NCBI RefSeq assembly: GCF_023715145.1
Contig: NZ_JAMBNP010000021.1
Coordinates: 1-62,016, forward strand
Direction: 5' to 3'
From: Paenibacillus glycanilyticus
GTDB taxonomy: Bacteria; Bacillota; Bacilli; Paenibacillales; Paenibacillaceae
Length of the DNA stretch: 62,016 nt
The notes below the pieces were generated by a model that had not been told where the DNA came from, did not search any database, and saw only the letters and a list, made by a program, of their open reading frames with translations. Position 1 is the stretch's first letter. Every line of letters begins with the position of its first letter. Positions 33,614 to 42,832 of the stretch are shown here, one piece after another. Both the position numbers and the translations under genes were made by a program.

Positions 33614-34579
33614 TTACACAACGGCATGTACGCCAAGCTTACGGTCAATCATTTTCTTAATATCCTTCACCAGCTGGACGGAGGCTTCGATCTCCACTTT
33701 GCGCGTCGATACGCTCTCGATGCTGCAGCCGATGGGAATGCCTTTTTCAATGCCAAACTCAAACAGCTCTTCGAAAATTTTCAGGGCCAGCGTAACCGAC
33801 TTGTCCAAAATATCGGAAGACTTGGTCAGGTCGTTCTCCAGCCATTTCGGAATGCTGATGCCAAGCCACTTCATGAACTCGAGCGTTTTCTGCGAGCCGC
33901 ATGGGGCAAGGTTGAACAGAATCGGAACGGTCTCAATGCCTTGCTCCTGGCAGTAATAATAGTAATCCGAGAGCATGTTCTTCGAGGCTTCCACGTTAAA
34001 CGTAGCCTGCGAGATGAAGAACTTGCATCCTCCGTCTACCTTTTCCCTGATCCGAAGGTGCTCGTCGTTCTTCTTCATATGGCGTTCGGGAATGACTACG
34101 CCGCCGAGCGTTAACCGGTCGTTCAGCTTTTTGCTGAGCTCATAGGCTTCCGGCAGCTTCATCGTCGTCTGCTGCTTGCTGGAGGAAGTACCAACAAAGA
34201 CCGAGAACCGGTCCTCCTCCGCATCCTGCTTCAGCCAGTTCGCAAAGCTCTCTTCCGAGTTATTGCCAACAACCCGGTAAATAATCTTTGGAACCTTCCA
34301 ATAGTTCAAGTAGTTCTTGCTATATACCGTTGGATCCAGCGCTTGCAAGTAAGGGAACGGTCGCTCTTCGTCCGTGCGGTCCGCTTCATCCTGAACGTCG
34401 TATAAGATCAGGCCGTCAATGTCCAGATCCTTCAGACGGTCATATTGCTTTTCCGATATTTCTGCCAGCTTCTCGGGCGTATGGCTCGACTTGGGAGGCG
34501 TCATGCCGTAAGTGATGATCCCGGCCTGTCTGTTCAAAATTTTATCCTTAAGCATCTCGTTCTTCATCCTTGCGTCCAT
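33614..34579 (-). CDS. Methylenetetrahydrofolate-reductase-like flavoprotein
   Basis: This 321-residue protein resembles the MTHFR (MetF) barrel. ITYGMTPPKSSHTPEKL at the N-terminus lines up with the canonical FEFFPPKT motif. LDIDGLILYDVQDEA, GGVVIPERH and FISQATFNVEASKNM match later conserved strands, including the Gln that contacts folate. The catalytic Glu of the FEFFPP motif is replaced by Gly25 and the FAD-site LRGD motif is not obvious, so standard MTHFR activity is doubtful. The start is uncertain, because neither ATG 34579 nor ATG 34567 has a good ribosome binding site. It has its own terminator and is followed upstream by a DUF402 gene. Confidence 0.72.
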   Translation of the reverse strand: MDARMKNEMLKDKILNRQAGIITYGMTPPKSSHTPEKLAEISEKQYDRLKDLDIDGLILYDVQDEADRTDEERPFPYLQALDPTVYSKNYLNYWKVPKIIYRVVGNNSEESFANWLKQDAEEDRFSVFVGTSSSKQQTTMKLPEAYELSKKLNDRLTLGGVVIPERHMKKNDEHLRIREKVDGGCKFFISQATFNVEASKNMLSDYYYYCQEQGIETVPILFNLAPCGSQKTLEFMKWLGISIPKWLENDLTKSSDILDKSVTLALKIFEELFEFGIEKGIPIGCSIESVSTRKVEIEASVQLVKDIKKMIDRKLGVHAVV

Positions 34580-34633
34580 AGTAGTAGTGGAATAATTTCT
34601 AGTTTAATTCTACATGCCGCGTCAAATTCCTTC

Positions 34634-35170
34634 TTATGCGGTCGGATTTATAATTTCAGGCTTGTCCTTCGGAATTCTCGCCATCAAGCGTTCAATGGTT
34701 CCGTCAAAAGGAAACTGCCCCGTCGCAACGCGTTCCTGAAGCCCGGCCAGCTCTTCCCTTACCTGCTTCATCAACGGCTCCGAATATCCGAACTTAACAG
34801 CATTGTCGGCAAATTCATCTTCATCTATAACCATCCACTCGCCGCCGCGCTGAACAAGATCCAGATCATAATCAACAAAGGAAACTTCGCTTCCGCTGAT
34901 CAGCGCAGGCCGGTTGATGTTGCAATAATATTCGTTAATTTGACCGTCAACAACGGCTGCGCTAACGGTAAACCAATGCTTGCTCGAGAAGAACTCAATC
35001 GACCAATTGTTAACGGTAAATACGGATTTCTTCGTGTGATGCTGCAGCTTCCTGCCGTAGCGGCCAAGGACAAACACGTAACCGTCCCCTTCCTCCAGCA
35101 GATCCGTATTCCATTCATAATGCAAGATATCGCCGTGCTTTAACGCTTTTATTTGAATTGTATTATCCAC
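34634..35170 (-). CDS. DUF402 nucleoside tri/diphosphatase-like protein
   Basis: This 178-residue DUF402 protein resembles B. subtilis YgaC and the staphylococcal nucleoside tri- and diphosphatase. The core YYCNINRP and VSFVDYDLDLV carry the conserved metal-binding Asp cluster of the family, followed by a C-terminal helical tail. Known members hydrolyse nucleoside di/triphosphates or related phosphate esters with a divalent metal. It starts with GTG 35170 behind GGAAGG. It lies 54 bases upstream of the MTHFR-like gene in the same direction and may be co-transcribed. The product is cytoplasmic. Confidence 0.82.
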   Translation of the reverse strand: MDNTIQIKALKHGDILHYEWNTDLLEEGDGYVFVLGRYGRKLQHHTKKSVFTVNNWSIEFFSSKHWFTVSAAVVDGQINEYYCNINRPALISGSEVSFVDYDLDLVQRGGEWMVIDEDEFADNAVKFGYSEPLMKQVREELAGLQERVATGQFPFDGTIERLMARIPKDKPEIINPTA

Positions 35171-35236
35171 GAAAATAGCCTTCCTTCTGAAAACGTTAGG
35201 TTAGGAAAGTATATCATACTTTTTATTGATGCGGCG

Positions 35237-35881
35237 TTATTCAACAGCTTCCTCATATTGCCCGGTCACCTGCATTTTTCCGTTAACAAACTTGCTGACG
35301 GTTATCTTATAGGCTTCTTTATCCGTGTCATATTCGTTTCTTACACTCTGCACAAGAACAGGTTTACCATCGATATACCTATAAAGATTCTCTACATGAA
35401 CAGCTGCACTGTCACGTACTGTTGAAAGTATTGTTTGATTACCAGGATTAAACTCGGGCGAAGGAATCTCCTCCAGCTCCTGATTGGAAATGAATTGCTT
35501 GCCCGCAGGATCCCAAAGCCAGCATAGATAAGAGATATTAGGACCGGCAGAAATGTAATGCTGAACGGCAAGGTCGGGATATCCGTCGAAGTTCATATCT
35601 ACTATCACTACTCCCAGGCCTTCACCGTCCCAGGACGCTGCCTCTTCAATGGAGATCTCTTGAATCAGCTTCTTCTCTGGCGAATATACTTCGATTTTGT
35701 TCGTCTGATAGCTGGTGGATTCATTCTCGCCATCTGCTTGCCCATATACCTTCAACGTATATTTCGGCTGATCAGATTCCGGCTGGAAATACTGATTTCG
35801 GATGATTAGACCTGATTTTGCTGTTGTACATCCTGTTAACAATATACTTAAAGCAATGGAAATACCTATTAATGTTCTCAA
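35237..35881 (-). CDS. Lipoprotein with calcium-loop-like motif
   Basis: This 214-residue predicted lipoprotein has a short hydrophobic signal (about 1-17) ending in the lipobox LLTGC. The mature part is beta-rich. It contains VDMNFDGYPDLAV (about 93-105), a DxNxDGxxDL loop as found in FG-GAP/dockerin-like calcium sites. Function unknown. It starts with TTG 35881, 9 bases from AAGGAG. It lies downstream of the giant surface protein on the same strand but separated by a terminator, so it is probably its own unit. Confidence 0.7.
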   Translation of the reverse strand: MRTLIGISIALSILLTGCTTAKSGLIIRNQYFQPESDQPKYTLKVYGQADGENESTSYQTNKIEVYSPEKKLIQEISIEEAASWDGEGLGVVIVDMNFDGYPDLAVQHYISAGPNISYLCWLWDPAGKQFISNQELEEIPSPEFNPGNQTILSTVRDSAAVHVENLYRYIDGKPVLVQSVRNEYDTDKEAYKITVSKFVNGKMQVTGQYEEAVE

Positions 35882-35912
35882 GCCAAGCTGCTCCTTCGTT
35901 AAAAGATACCAA

Positions 35913-35939
35913 AAGCCCCTCGTCTTAGACGAGGGGCTT
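35913..35939 (-). terminator. Terminator of the HupE-giant surface protein operon
   Basis: AAGCCCCTCGTC (35913-35924) pairs perfectly with GACGAGGGGCTT (35928-35939). On the minus strand a TTTTGG follows. It lies 17 bases behind the stop codon at 35956. Confidence 0.9.
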
Positions 35940-35955
35940 CCGTGTAAAGTTCCTT

Positions 35956-38900
35956 TTAAATAAAGTCTACATATTCAAGCAGTCGCTTCAGCATAACGGT
36001 TGCTTCGGCACGGGTTGCTTTGCTGTCGGGAGCAAATTTGCCGCCCGTTGTGCCTTTGATAATCTTGGCACTAACGGCTTGCGCTACCGCTTGTTGTGCC
36101 CAAGCTTCGATGGAAGCTTTGTCCTTGAAGGCATTCAGCAACGCCGTTCCGCTGCCAGCTGGCTGTTTGCCTGCAAAGGCAAGCGCACGCGAGATCATAA
36201 CCGCCATCTCTTCGCGGGTGATCGAAGCATTTGGCTTGAAGCTGTTGCCCTCGTAGCCTTTTACAATGCCTGCTTTCACCGCTGCGCCTACGGCACCTGC
36301 GAACCAATCCTTGCTGCTTACATCCTTGAAGGAGGCAGCAGCCTGATCCTCGGTAATGCCAAGCGATCTTACAACCATTGCCGCGAACTCCGCGCGGGTA
36401 ACGGATGCGTTAGGACCAAATTTATCGTTGCTAATCCCTTTTACGATCAGTTTGGATGCCATCAGCTCCACGTCCGCTTTCGCCCAGTGCTTGCTCAAAT
36501 CGCTGAACGTTTTGTTGAACTGCGCTATTGCGTAAATACTGTTGCCAGTACGCTTAATGGTAACAATCGTATGTCCGTTTTCTGTCTTGAAGGTCGCCGG
36601 AACGAAGGTAAATTCGCCGGTTGTTTCATTGTACATGACCGCCGTGGAATGCGTAGCATCCAAGGACTGATTCATGTCGATTGTACGGGATACATACGTT
36701 TTGCCAAAATCATGAATCTCTTGCTTATTGCCATTTGATTGAAGGAATACGCTGAACTCGACCGGAGTACCCGCCAGCTTGATGCCAGCCTTAGTCGCTT
36801 TATCCTTCATTGTTGTCGACAGCGTGCTGTCCACCGGATCAATCGTAATGACCAGCGATGCATCCGTGCCGATTGTTGCAGGAAGATTCAATGCGCTGAT
36901 TGGCAGATCGTAGCTTGCGTCGCCAATCTTCACCGAGATCGTCAGATTCGGAGCTTGCTTCAGTGCGTCAAGCAGCAGACGTGCCGGCAATTCCGCATTT
37001 ACAGCTTGCGTAGAATCCGTCTTAATTTCAATCGTTTGACCCTTTTGTCCAGCAATCATGTCAATAGCTTCGTTCAAAGTCTTAGTAGACACGGTTAACG
37101 TCGAACCGGAGGTTGATCCTTCAACGCTGACTCCGTTCGCTGTTTTTACTGGACCGTTATTGCCATTGCCGCCGCCTGGAACTCCTACAGGAGGGTTCGT
37201 TCCGGAATCGGCAGACGTCTTGCCTGTAACTACTGGTCCATTCGTGCTCCATTTACCGGATGCGTCTCCCGCTTCCACTTTGAACGTATACGAAGTATCG
37301 GCTGTGAGGCCGGTTACCGTGTAGTTCGTTCCAGTTACCGTAGCAAGCTCAACGTTATTTTTGTACACCTTGTACTGAACAACGCCAACATCGTCGGAAG
37401 CTCCAGTCCAAGTAAGCTTCAGCGAGGTTTTGCTCGCATCCGAAACGGACAAGCTGCCATTCGTCCAGCTAGGAGCAGTTGTATCCGTTGCCGAGGTACC
37501 CGTTGTAAAGGACCAGATATCGGACAATGTTTTGCCCGTATAAGCATCTTCTGCTGCCGCGTACCATTGGTACTTGGTGTTTGCGTTCAGGCCATTCCAC
37601 GTTACGGAAGCCTGCTCGCCGCTTGTTACTTGCTCAACCTTTCCGATTGGCTGATCGGAATAGACGTTTACGCCCATATAGTCGGTCGATACGCGTTTCA
37701 CCTGTGGTGTCAGGTCAATATCAATCGCGAATTCTTCCTGTTTTGTCGTATCGCTCGGGTCGTAGAAGTTATAATCGTCCATATAAGGTGAGTAGGTTTT
37801 CACATACATCTTGTCGTTGGCAATATCAAATTGAAGAAGCTTGATATAACCTTGGCCGCCTTCCGGACCGCCTTGGTAGTCGGACAACATTTGGTAAACT
37901 TTACGATCTGATTTGCCGTCACCATTGTCATCAACCTCGCTGACAAGCAGCTTCGAGTCATGATAATGGCCGGACAATACCGCAAATACGTTTTTGTTCT
38001 TTTGTACAACCTCTTCAAAAATCTTGTCCGCAATCGGAGCCCGGTTGCCGGATACAAGCAGGAATTCATGGAAGTTCAGGATCGCTTTGCGGTTCGGATA
38101 TTTCGCCAGCACTTCATTCATCCAGTCGATATCCGAGTCGCGAATGCCCCAGCCCATGTAGACCATAATAAAGTCATTGCCATTCGAGGAGATAAGGTCA
38201 TAGTGACCGCGGTTATTATCCAAGGAACCGCCATAAGTCGGCTGATCCTCGAAACGGTCTGCCCCGAAATAATTCCAATAGTAATCGTAAGCGCCAAGCT
38301 GATGGTCAACGTCATGATTACCGGCAAGTACGCCATAAGGAATATTCGCGTCTTCCAGCACCTTCATGTCTTTATCCGCGCGCTGCCATTGAATCTCTTT
38401 ATCCGCTTCGTCGACAATATCGCCGGTATGGATAACATATTTAATTTTGTCTTTCTCTTTGTTCTCGGCAATCCAATCTACGATTTTCTCATAAATGTTT
38501 GGATAGCTTTCCGAGTAGTATTGCGTATCGGACATCCAAGCGAACGAGAAGTCATAGTTTTCTTGCTCCCCTTGATCTGCTTGCACTGCTTGATCCGCTT
38601 GATCCGCTTGAGCTGCAGGCAGTTCATCCTGCACCATCACTTGCAGCGTTTGATTGTCGGCATAATCACCAACATTCACCCAAGCGCCCAGCTCAAAATC
38701 TTCCGCTCCCGCAATTGTGCTGTCTACGCTGATCCATTTCTTCTCAGCAGGACTCCATACGTAGAGGCTGACTTTGCGTCCTTCAAGCGATTTGCCTTTC
38801 CAGCTCAGTTCGACCTGATCGGTACCCTTCACGGAAGGATCCAGCTGTACTTGGAAGCGCTGATAAGGGAATTTCTCCGTGGAATCGTCGGTCAAATACT

Positions 38901-41900
38901 GGCCGTCCGCTTTGCCGATCAAGCCGTAGTCCTCGGCTGTCATAGCCTGTTCACCGGCAGGAGCAATTTCCTTCGGAGGCTCGACATCCGCCGCGTTGCG
39001 GAAGCCTAAGAGACCTTCCTTATTCGCGCCGTCATATTTGAAGCCGCGATAGAAGGATACATCCATCTTGTCGCTTGTCGGATCCTTAACTGTAACAGCG
39101 AGGGTAGCGTTTCGGTCTACGCCGGTTCCGCTATCAGCAGGAGATACAAGCTCGGGCTTAAGCGGATTCTCGTCAGGCACGGTGAATTTAACTTCCTTCT
39201 GCACCTTATTGCCGACTTTATCCGTTGCTTCGGTTTTGAATACATGCTCTCCGCCCGTCAAGTCCTTGGAAGCCGTTGCATAAGGGAGAGTGATTGGCGT
39301 TTCGTCCAGCCATGCCTGCACGTTATCTACGCCGGACAAAGCATCCTGTACCGTCGCGTCAATCGTGAATGCACCGCGGTATTCCTTGCCTTCTTCAAGC
39401 GTAGTTGTAATAGCCGGAGGAGTGTTATCCACCTTCACAACGGCTGTTTTCTCGCCAATCGTCGAATGGCTGACCTTAACGGTATGTTCTCCGTCAGAGA
39501 GCTTAGTCGTATCAAGAGCATAGGCCTTGGACGCAAGCAGATCATCCGTAATGTTGAAGTTAAAGTCTACAACAGGATTTTTGCCCGCGCTGTCACCCAT
39601 TGGGATAACCGTATCGCGGTTTTTGTAACGCTCATCGAAGATTTCCGTACCGTCTGCAAATACAAGTCGTACGTTACGTACGGTAAAATCGTCTTTGTTC
39701 TCTTCCGGACGATCATCAAACGGCGAAGCCTTGGTGCCTGCCCGGATGGAAATAATATTGCTTCCGCCCTTGAGACGTTCCGCTGCAATTGGTACCGTCA
39801 GCGTTGTATACGTATTGATTGGATCCAGGAAGATCGACAGAATTTCGTCGCCCATCGTAACGCCGTTCTTAAAGTAATAGTTGACGCCGTTTGCTTCATA
39901 AGCGAAATAAGCATCTTGTTCAACTGCCGAGTAAGTTCCTTCTGTCGTCTCTGTCTGGTCAACGGACAGATGAAGCTCGGAGGCTGGTGCTTCCTCCGCA
40001 GTCGCTTTCAGCACCTTAATGCCTGCCAGGAAATCTCCGTCCTTCACGTTAAGACGAAGCGGTGAATGATCCGTATTCCCCTTCACCTGAGTACGGTACT
40101 TGTCTGACGTCACTTCGTTCTGGCCGTCGGAGACAACATAATAGTACTCGATGTAATCGCGTCCGATCAGTTCAGGCGAGTAGATCGTGTAGTGATACAG
40201 CGTATCGTCAAAGCTTTCAGCGAGGTAGCGCTTTGTATACCCGGCATCAAGGTTGCTCTTGTAATACAAAGCTACCGATTTCACGTTATTCTCGTCATGC
40301 GCTTCCGCTTTGATCGAGAGATTTTGAGCTTTATCGATTTCCGGCGTATTCGTCAGATCCTTATAAGTAGGAGCCGTTGAATCTGCTGGTGTCTTAACCG
40401 TAATTTGCGGCACTTGAACCGGTGCTACAGAACCTGGTGTTGCCGCTTCTGTGCCGGCGCTGTATTTAATCATCGTTGTGCTGCCAGCTTGCGAATATTT
40501 ATAGAAAATACCTTTGTTCGCAACGGTCTCTGCGTCCGTGTCGTAGTAACCGGCCGAGATCTCCGTCTTTGTATTGGTTGCGATAACAATCCCGCGTCCG
40601 CCGCCGTTTGCCATGCCATCGCTGTAGATCTTAACGATGTCTGTGCCTTCTACCAGATTGGTACCGTAGAGAGCGTTGAAGTCAGCAACGGTTTTTTGCG
40701 TATTCTGGCTGTTAATAATCCAGAACACCAACGTTTTTTTCGCAGGAATCAGTACTTGCTCCGGAGTTGATGGCCAAATGACATCCGCATCCGGTCCCGA
40801 AGCCGTATAACGGTATTGAATTTTGTAGTCCTTGAAGTTAATGGTTTTATCCGTATTATTGTAGATCTCGACAAACTCATAGCCGTCCGCCGAGCCTACG
40901 TTTGTGGAGTCCGGAACAATTTCCGTTACCATCAGCGGAGGAAGCTTGTTGAAGTCAACATCCCCAAGCTCGATAGTCACCGTATAATTGTTCGATTTTA
41001 CTGTATCCGTTCCATCATTCGCTTGAATGTAATATTGCAGCTCCGAATCGGTGAACGCTTCCTTCGGAATGATAGCTGTATACACATTGTTATCTCCAGC
41101 TGTCATCGATACGGAAGTATACTCTGCTGCATCGCCCACTTTGTAGAATAAGGATGCCGTAACCGTAGCGCTGTCCGGATCCACAATCGTTGCTTGTACG
41201 GTCAGATCGTTATCGATACTGCCGGATGCAGGTGCTGTATGCTGGATAACAGGCAGCTCATTCACGGCTGGAGCCGGTTGAATTGGAACCAAGTCTGCTT
41301 CCACCGTACCAGGAGTCGCTGCATTTACGCCTGCGTTAAACAGCTTCATCTTGTTGGTGCCATCTACCGGATATTGATAGAAAATACCTTTGTCAACTAC
41401 TGTCTGAGCATCGGTCTCATAAAATGCTTCGGAAATCTCCTTGCCCGTCTTCGAAGCGATGACAATCTTGCGTTGGCCTCCGTTAGCCATTCCGCCGCCG
41501 CCATCGATGCGGAACAGATTTGTATTCTCGACCAGGGAGGTTTTGTAGTTGGCGTTAAAGTCCTCGGCCTTCAAGTCCGTGTTGGCACCGTTCATAATCC
41601 AGAACACGACATTGCCTAGCGGAGGAATAACCGCCGTGCTAGGCAGCTCCCATTTAGCGTCTGGTGTCGTGGAGCTTGTATAACGATAGATCAGCTCATA
41701 ATCTTTCAGCGAGATTGGACGAGTCGTATTGTTGTACAGCTCGACAAACTCATAAGCATCCGAGCTTACACCGGTAACATTCGTTGAATCCGGCACTAGC
41801 TCCGTAACGAGCATAACAGGCACTTTTGTAAAATCGAAGTTATGCTGCTCGATCGCCACCGTATAAGTAGACGACTTCACATGGTTTACGGCATCGGCCG

Positions 41901-42786
41901 CTTCAATATAATATTGGAGCTCGGTTGCTGTAAGAGAAGCTTTTGGAATGACTGCGGAGAAGGTTGCTCCCTCCGTGCTGGTCATCGGTACGGATTTAAA
42001 TTCGGCATCCGACGGATTTTTGTAATACACCGCCGCCGTTGCTGTATCATCGGCATCCGTAATTGTTGCGGCAATAGTGAGATCCTGTTCACTGTCGCCT
42101 TCAGTAACTGGTGTATGGTCAATGACAGGCTTTTGATTAACCGGTCCTTCCTCTGGGAATTCATGGCGAACGGAAGGGATTTGGCCAGCTGCCAACGTTC
42201 CCGGCGTTGGAGTGGATTTCACTGCAAATTTGTCGGTTTGCGCACCGCCTGCTGCTGGCAGCATGTAATGGTCGCCGAGGCCAGCGCCTACATCCGTTGC
42301 GACTGCGTAGCTGGATTTCGAAATTTCCGTGCCTTGGCTTTTTTCAATGACAACAGTACGATCAGCCGAGTTGGAAAAGCCAGTGAAGCCCGCAACCTGA
42401 ACAATCTGGTTGTCAGTCAAGCTTACGCCGTATTTGGTATTAAAGTCTGTAAGAGCAAAGTTTTTCGGATTGTACCAGAACACCATGACTTGCTCCGGAT
42501 CCAGCGACTTCTCGCCAAACGTAAAGGTTGAGTCTGGTGTTGCGGTTGGGTAACGGTATAGAAACGTATAATCATTTAATTGAATCGTTTTATTCGAGTT
42601 GTTGTACACTTCAAAAAACTCGAAATCATCCGTCCCCGCCACGTCAGGATGAATCTCGGAAACGAACAGCTCCGGCACGTCATTCTCTTCAGCCGCAGCA
42701 GCAATGCCTACCGAGGACAGCATGCCCATCAGCATGCTTGCCAGTAGAACGCTAGAGATCCATTTCTTGTATCTCTTGCTTACCAT
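35956..42786 (-). CDS. Giant SLH-anchored metallophosphoesterase with lamin-tail domains
   Basis: This 2276-residue exported protein has a signal peptide (about 1-32). Three tandem lamin-tail domain plus Ig-like units follow (about 33-320, 321-605 and 606-880), each with FVELYNNT- or FVEIYNNT-type motifs. Further Ig-like segments and a short AQADQADQAVQADQ linker lead to a calcineurin-type phosphoesterase (about 1410-1640). Its motifs are WMSDTQYY, HTGDIVD, LAGNHDVD, NFHEF and SGHYHDS. A fibronectin domain, an SLH-associated domain and three C-terminal SLH motifs end it. ATG 42786 is better spaced from GAAGGAA than GTG 42798. It follows the HupE/UreJ-like gene by 46 bases. It is probably bound to the cell wall and hydrolyses an extracellular phosphate ester or nucleic acid; the substrate is unknown. 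Confidence 0.9.
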   Translation of the reverse strand: MVSKRYKKWISSVLLASMLMGMLSSVGIAAAAEENDVPELFVSEIHPDVAGTDDFEFFEVYNNSNKTIQLNDYTFLYRYPTATPDSTFTFGEKSLDPEQVMVFWYNPKNFALTDFNTKYGVSLTDNQIVQVAGFTGFSNSADRTVVIEKSQGTEISKSSYAVATDVGAGLGDHYMLPAAGGAQTDKFAVKSTPTPGTLAAGQIPSVRHEFPEEGPVNQKPVIDHTPVTEGDSEQDLTIAATITDADDTATAAVYYKNPSDAEFKSVPMTSTEGATFSAVIPKASLTATELQYYIEAADAVNHVKSSTYTVAIEQHNFDFTKVPVMLVTELVPDSTNVTGVSSDAYEFVELYNNTTRPISLKDYELIYRYTSSTTPDAKWELPSTAVIPPLGNVVFWIMNGANTDLKAEDFNANYKTSLVENTNLFRIDGGGGMANGGQRKIVIASKTGKEISEAFYETDAQTVVDKGIFYQYPVDGTNKMKLFNAGVNAATPGTVEADLVPIQPAPAVNELPVIQHTAPASGSIDNDLTVQATIVDPDSATVTASLFYKVGDAAEYTSVSMTAGDNNVYTAIIPKEAFTDSELQYYIQANDGTDTVKSNNYTVTIELGDVDFNKLPPLMVTEIVPDSTNVGSADGYEFVEIYNNTDKTINFKDYKIQYRYTASGPDADVIWPSTPEQVLIPAKKTLVFWIINSQNTQKTVADFNALYGTNLVEGTDIVKIYSDGMANGGGRGIVIATNTKTEISAGYYDTDAETVANKGIFYKYSQAGSTTMIKYSAGTEAATPGSVAPVQVPQITVKTPADSTAPTYKDLTNTPEIDKAQNLSIKAEAHDENNVKSVALYYKSNLDAGYTKRYLAESFDDTLYHYTIYSPELIGRDYIEYYYVVSDGQNEVTSDKYRTQVKGNTDHSPLRLNVKDGDFLAGIKVLKATAEEAPASELHLSVDQTETTEGTYSAVEQDAYFAYEANGVNYYFKNGVTMGDEILSIFLDPINTYTTLTVPIAAERLKGGSNIISIRAGTKASPFDDRPEENKDDFTVRNVRLVFADGTEIFDERYKNRDTVIPMGDSAGKNPVVDFNFNITDDLLASKAYALDTTKLSDGEHTVKVSHSTIGEKTAVVKVDNTPPAITTTLEEGKEYRGAFTIDATVQDALSGVDNVQAWLDETPITLPYATASKDLTGGEHVFKTEATDKVGNKVQKEVKFTVPDENPLKPELVSPADSGTGVDRNATLAVTVKDPTSDKMDVSFYRGFKYDGANKEGLLGFRNAADVEPPKEIAPAGEQAMTAEDYGLIGKADGQYLTDDSTEKFPYQRFQVQLDPSVKGTDQVELSWKGKSLEGRKVSLYVWSPAEKKWISVDSTIAGAEDFELGAWVNVGDYADNQTLQVMVQDELPAAQADQADQAVQADQGEQENYDFSFAWMSDTQYYSESYPNIYEKIVDWIAENKEKDKIKYVIHTGDIVDEADKEIQWQRADKDMKVLEDANIPYGVLAGNHDVDHQLGAYDYYWNYFGADRFEDQPTYGGSLDNNRGHYDLISSNGNDFIMVYMGWGIRDSDIDWMNEVLAKYPNRKAILNFHEFLLVSGNRAPIADKIFEEVVQKNKNVFAVLSGHYHDSKLLVSEVDDNGDGKSDRKVYQMLSDYQGGPEGGQGYIKLLQFDIANDKMYVKTYSPYMDDYNFYDPSDTTKQEEFAIDIDLTPQVKRVSTDYMGVNVYSDQPIGKVEQVTSGEQASVTWNGLNANTKYQWYAAAEDAYTGKTLSDIWSFTTGTSATDTTAPSWTNGSLSVSDASKTSLKLTWTGASDDVGVVQYKVYKNNVELATVTGTNYTVTGLTADTSYTFKVEAGDASGKWSTNGPVVTGKTSADSGTNPPVGVPGGGNGNNGPVKTANGVSVEGSTSGSTLTVSTKTLNEAIDMIAGQKGQTIEIKTDSTQAVNAELPARLLLDALKQAPNLTISVKIGDASYDLPISALNLPATIGTDASLVITIDPVDSTLSTTMKDKATKAGIKLAGTPVEFSVFLQSNGNKQEIHDFGKTYVSRTIDMNQSLDATHSTAVMYNETTGEFTFVPATFKTENGHTIVTIKRTGNSIYAIAQFNKTFSDLSKHWAKADVELMASKLIVKGISNDKFGPNASVTRAEFAAMVVRSLGITEDQAAASFKDVSSKDWFAGAVGAAVKAGIVKGYEGNSFKPNASITREEMAVMISRALAFAGKQPAGSGTALLNAFKDKASIEAWAQQAVAQAVSAKIIKGTTGGKFAPDSKATRAEATVMLKRLLEYVDFI

Positions 42787-42832
42787 AATAGGAAACACTT
42801 CCTTCGAGGTTGATTGTTAATAGTGAAACGGA

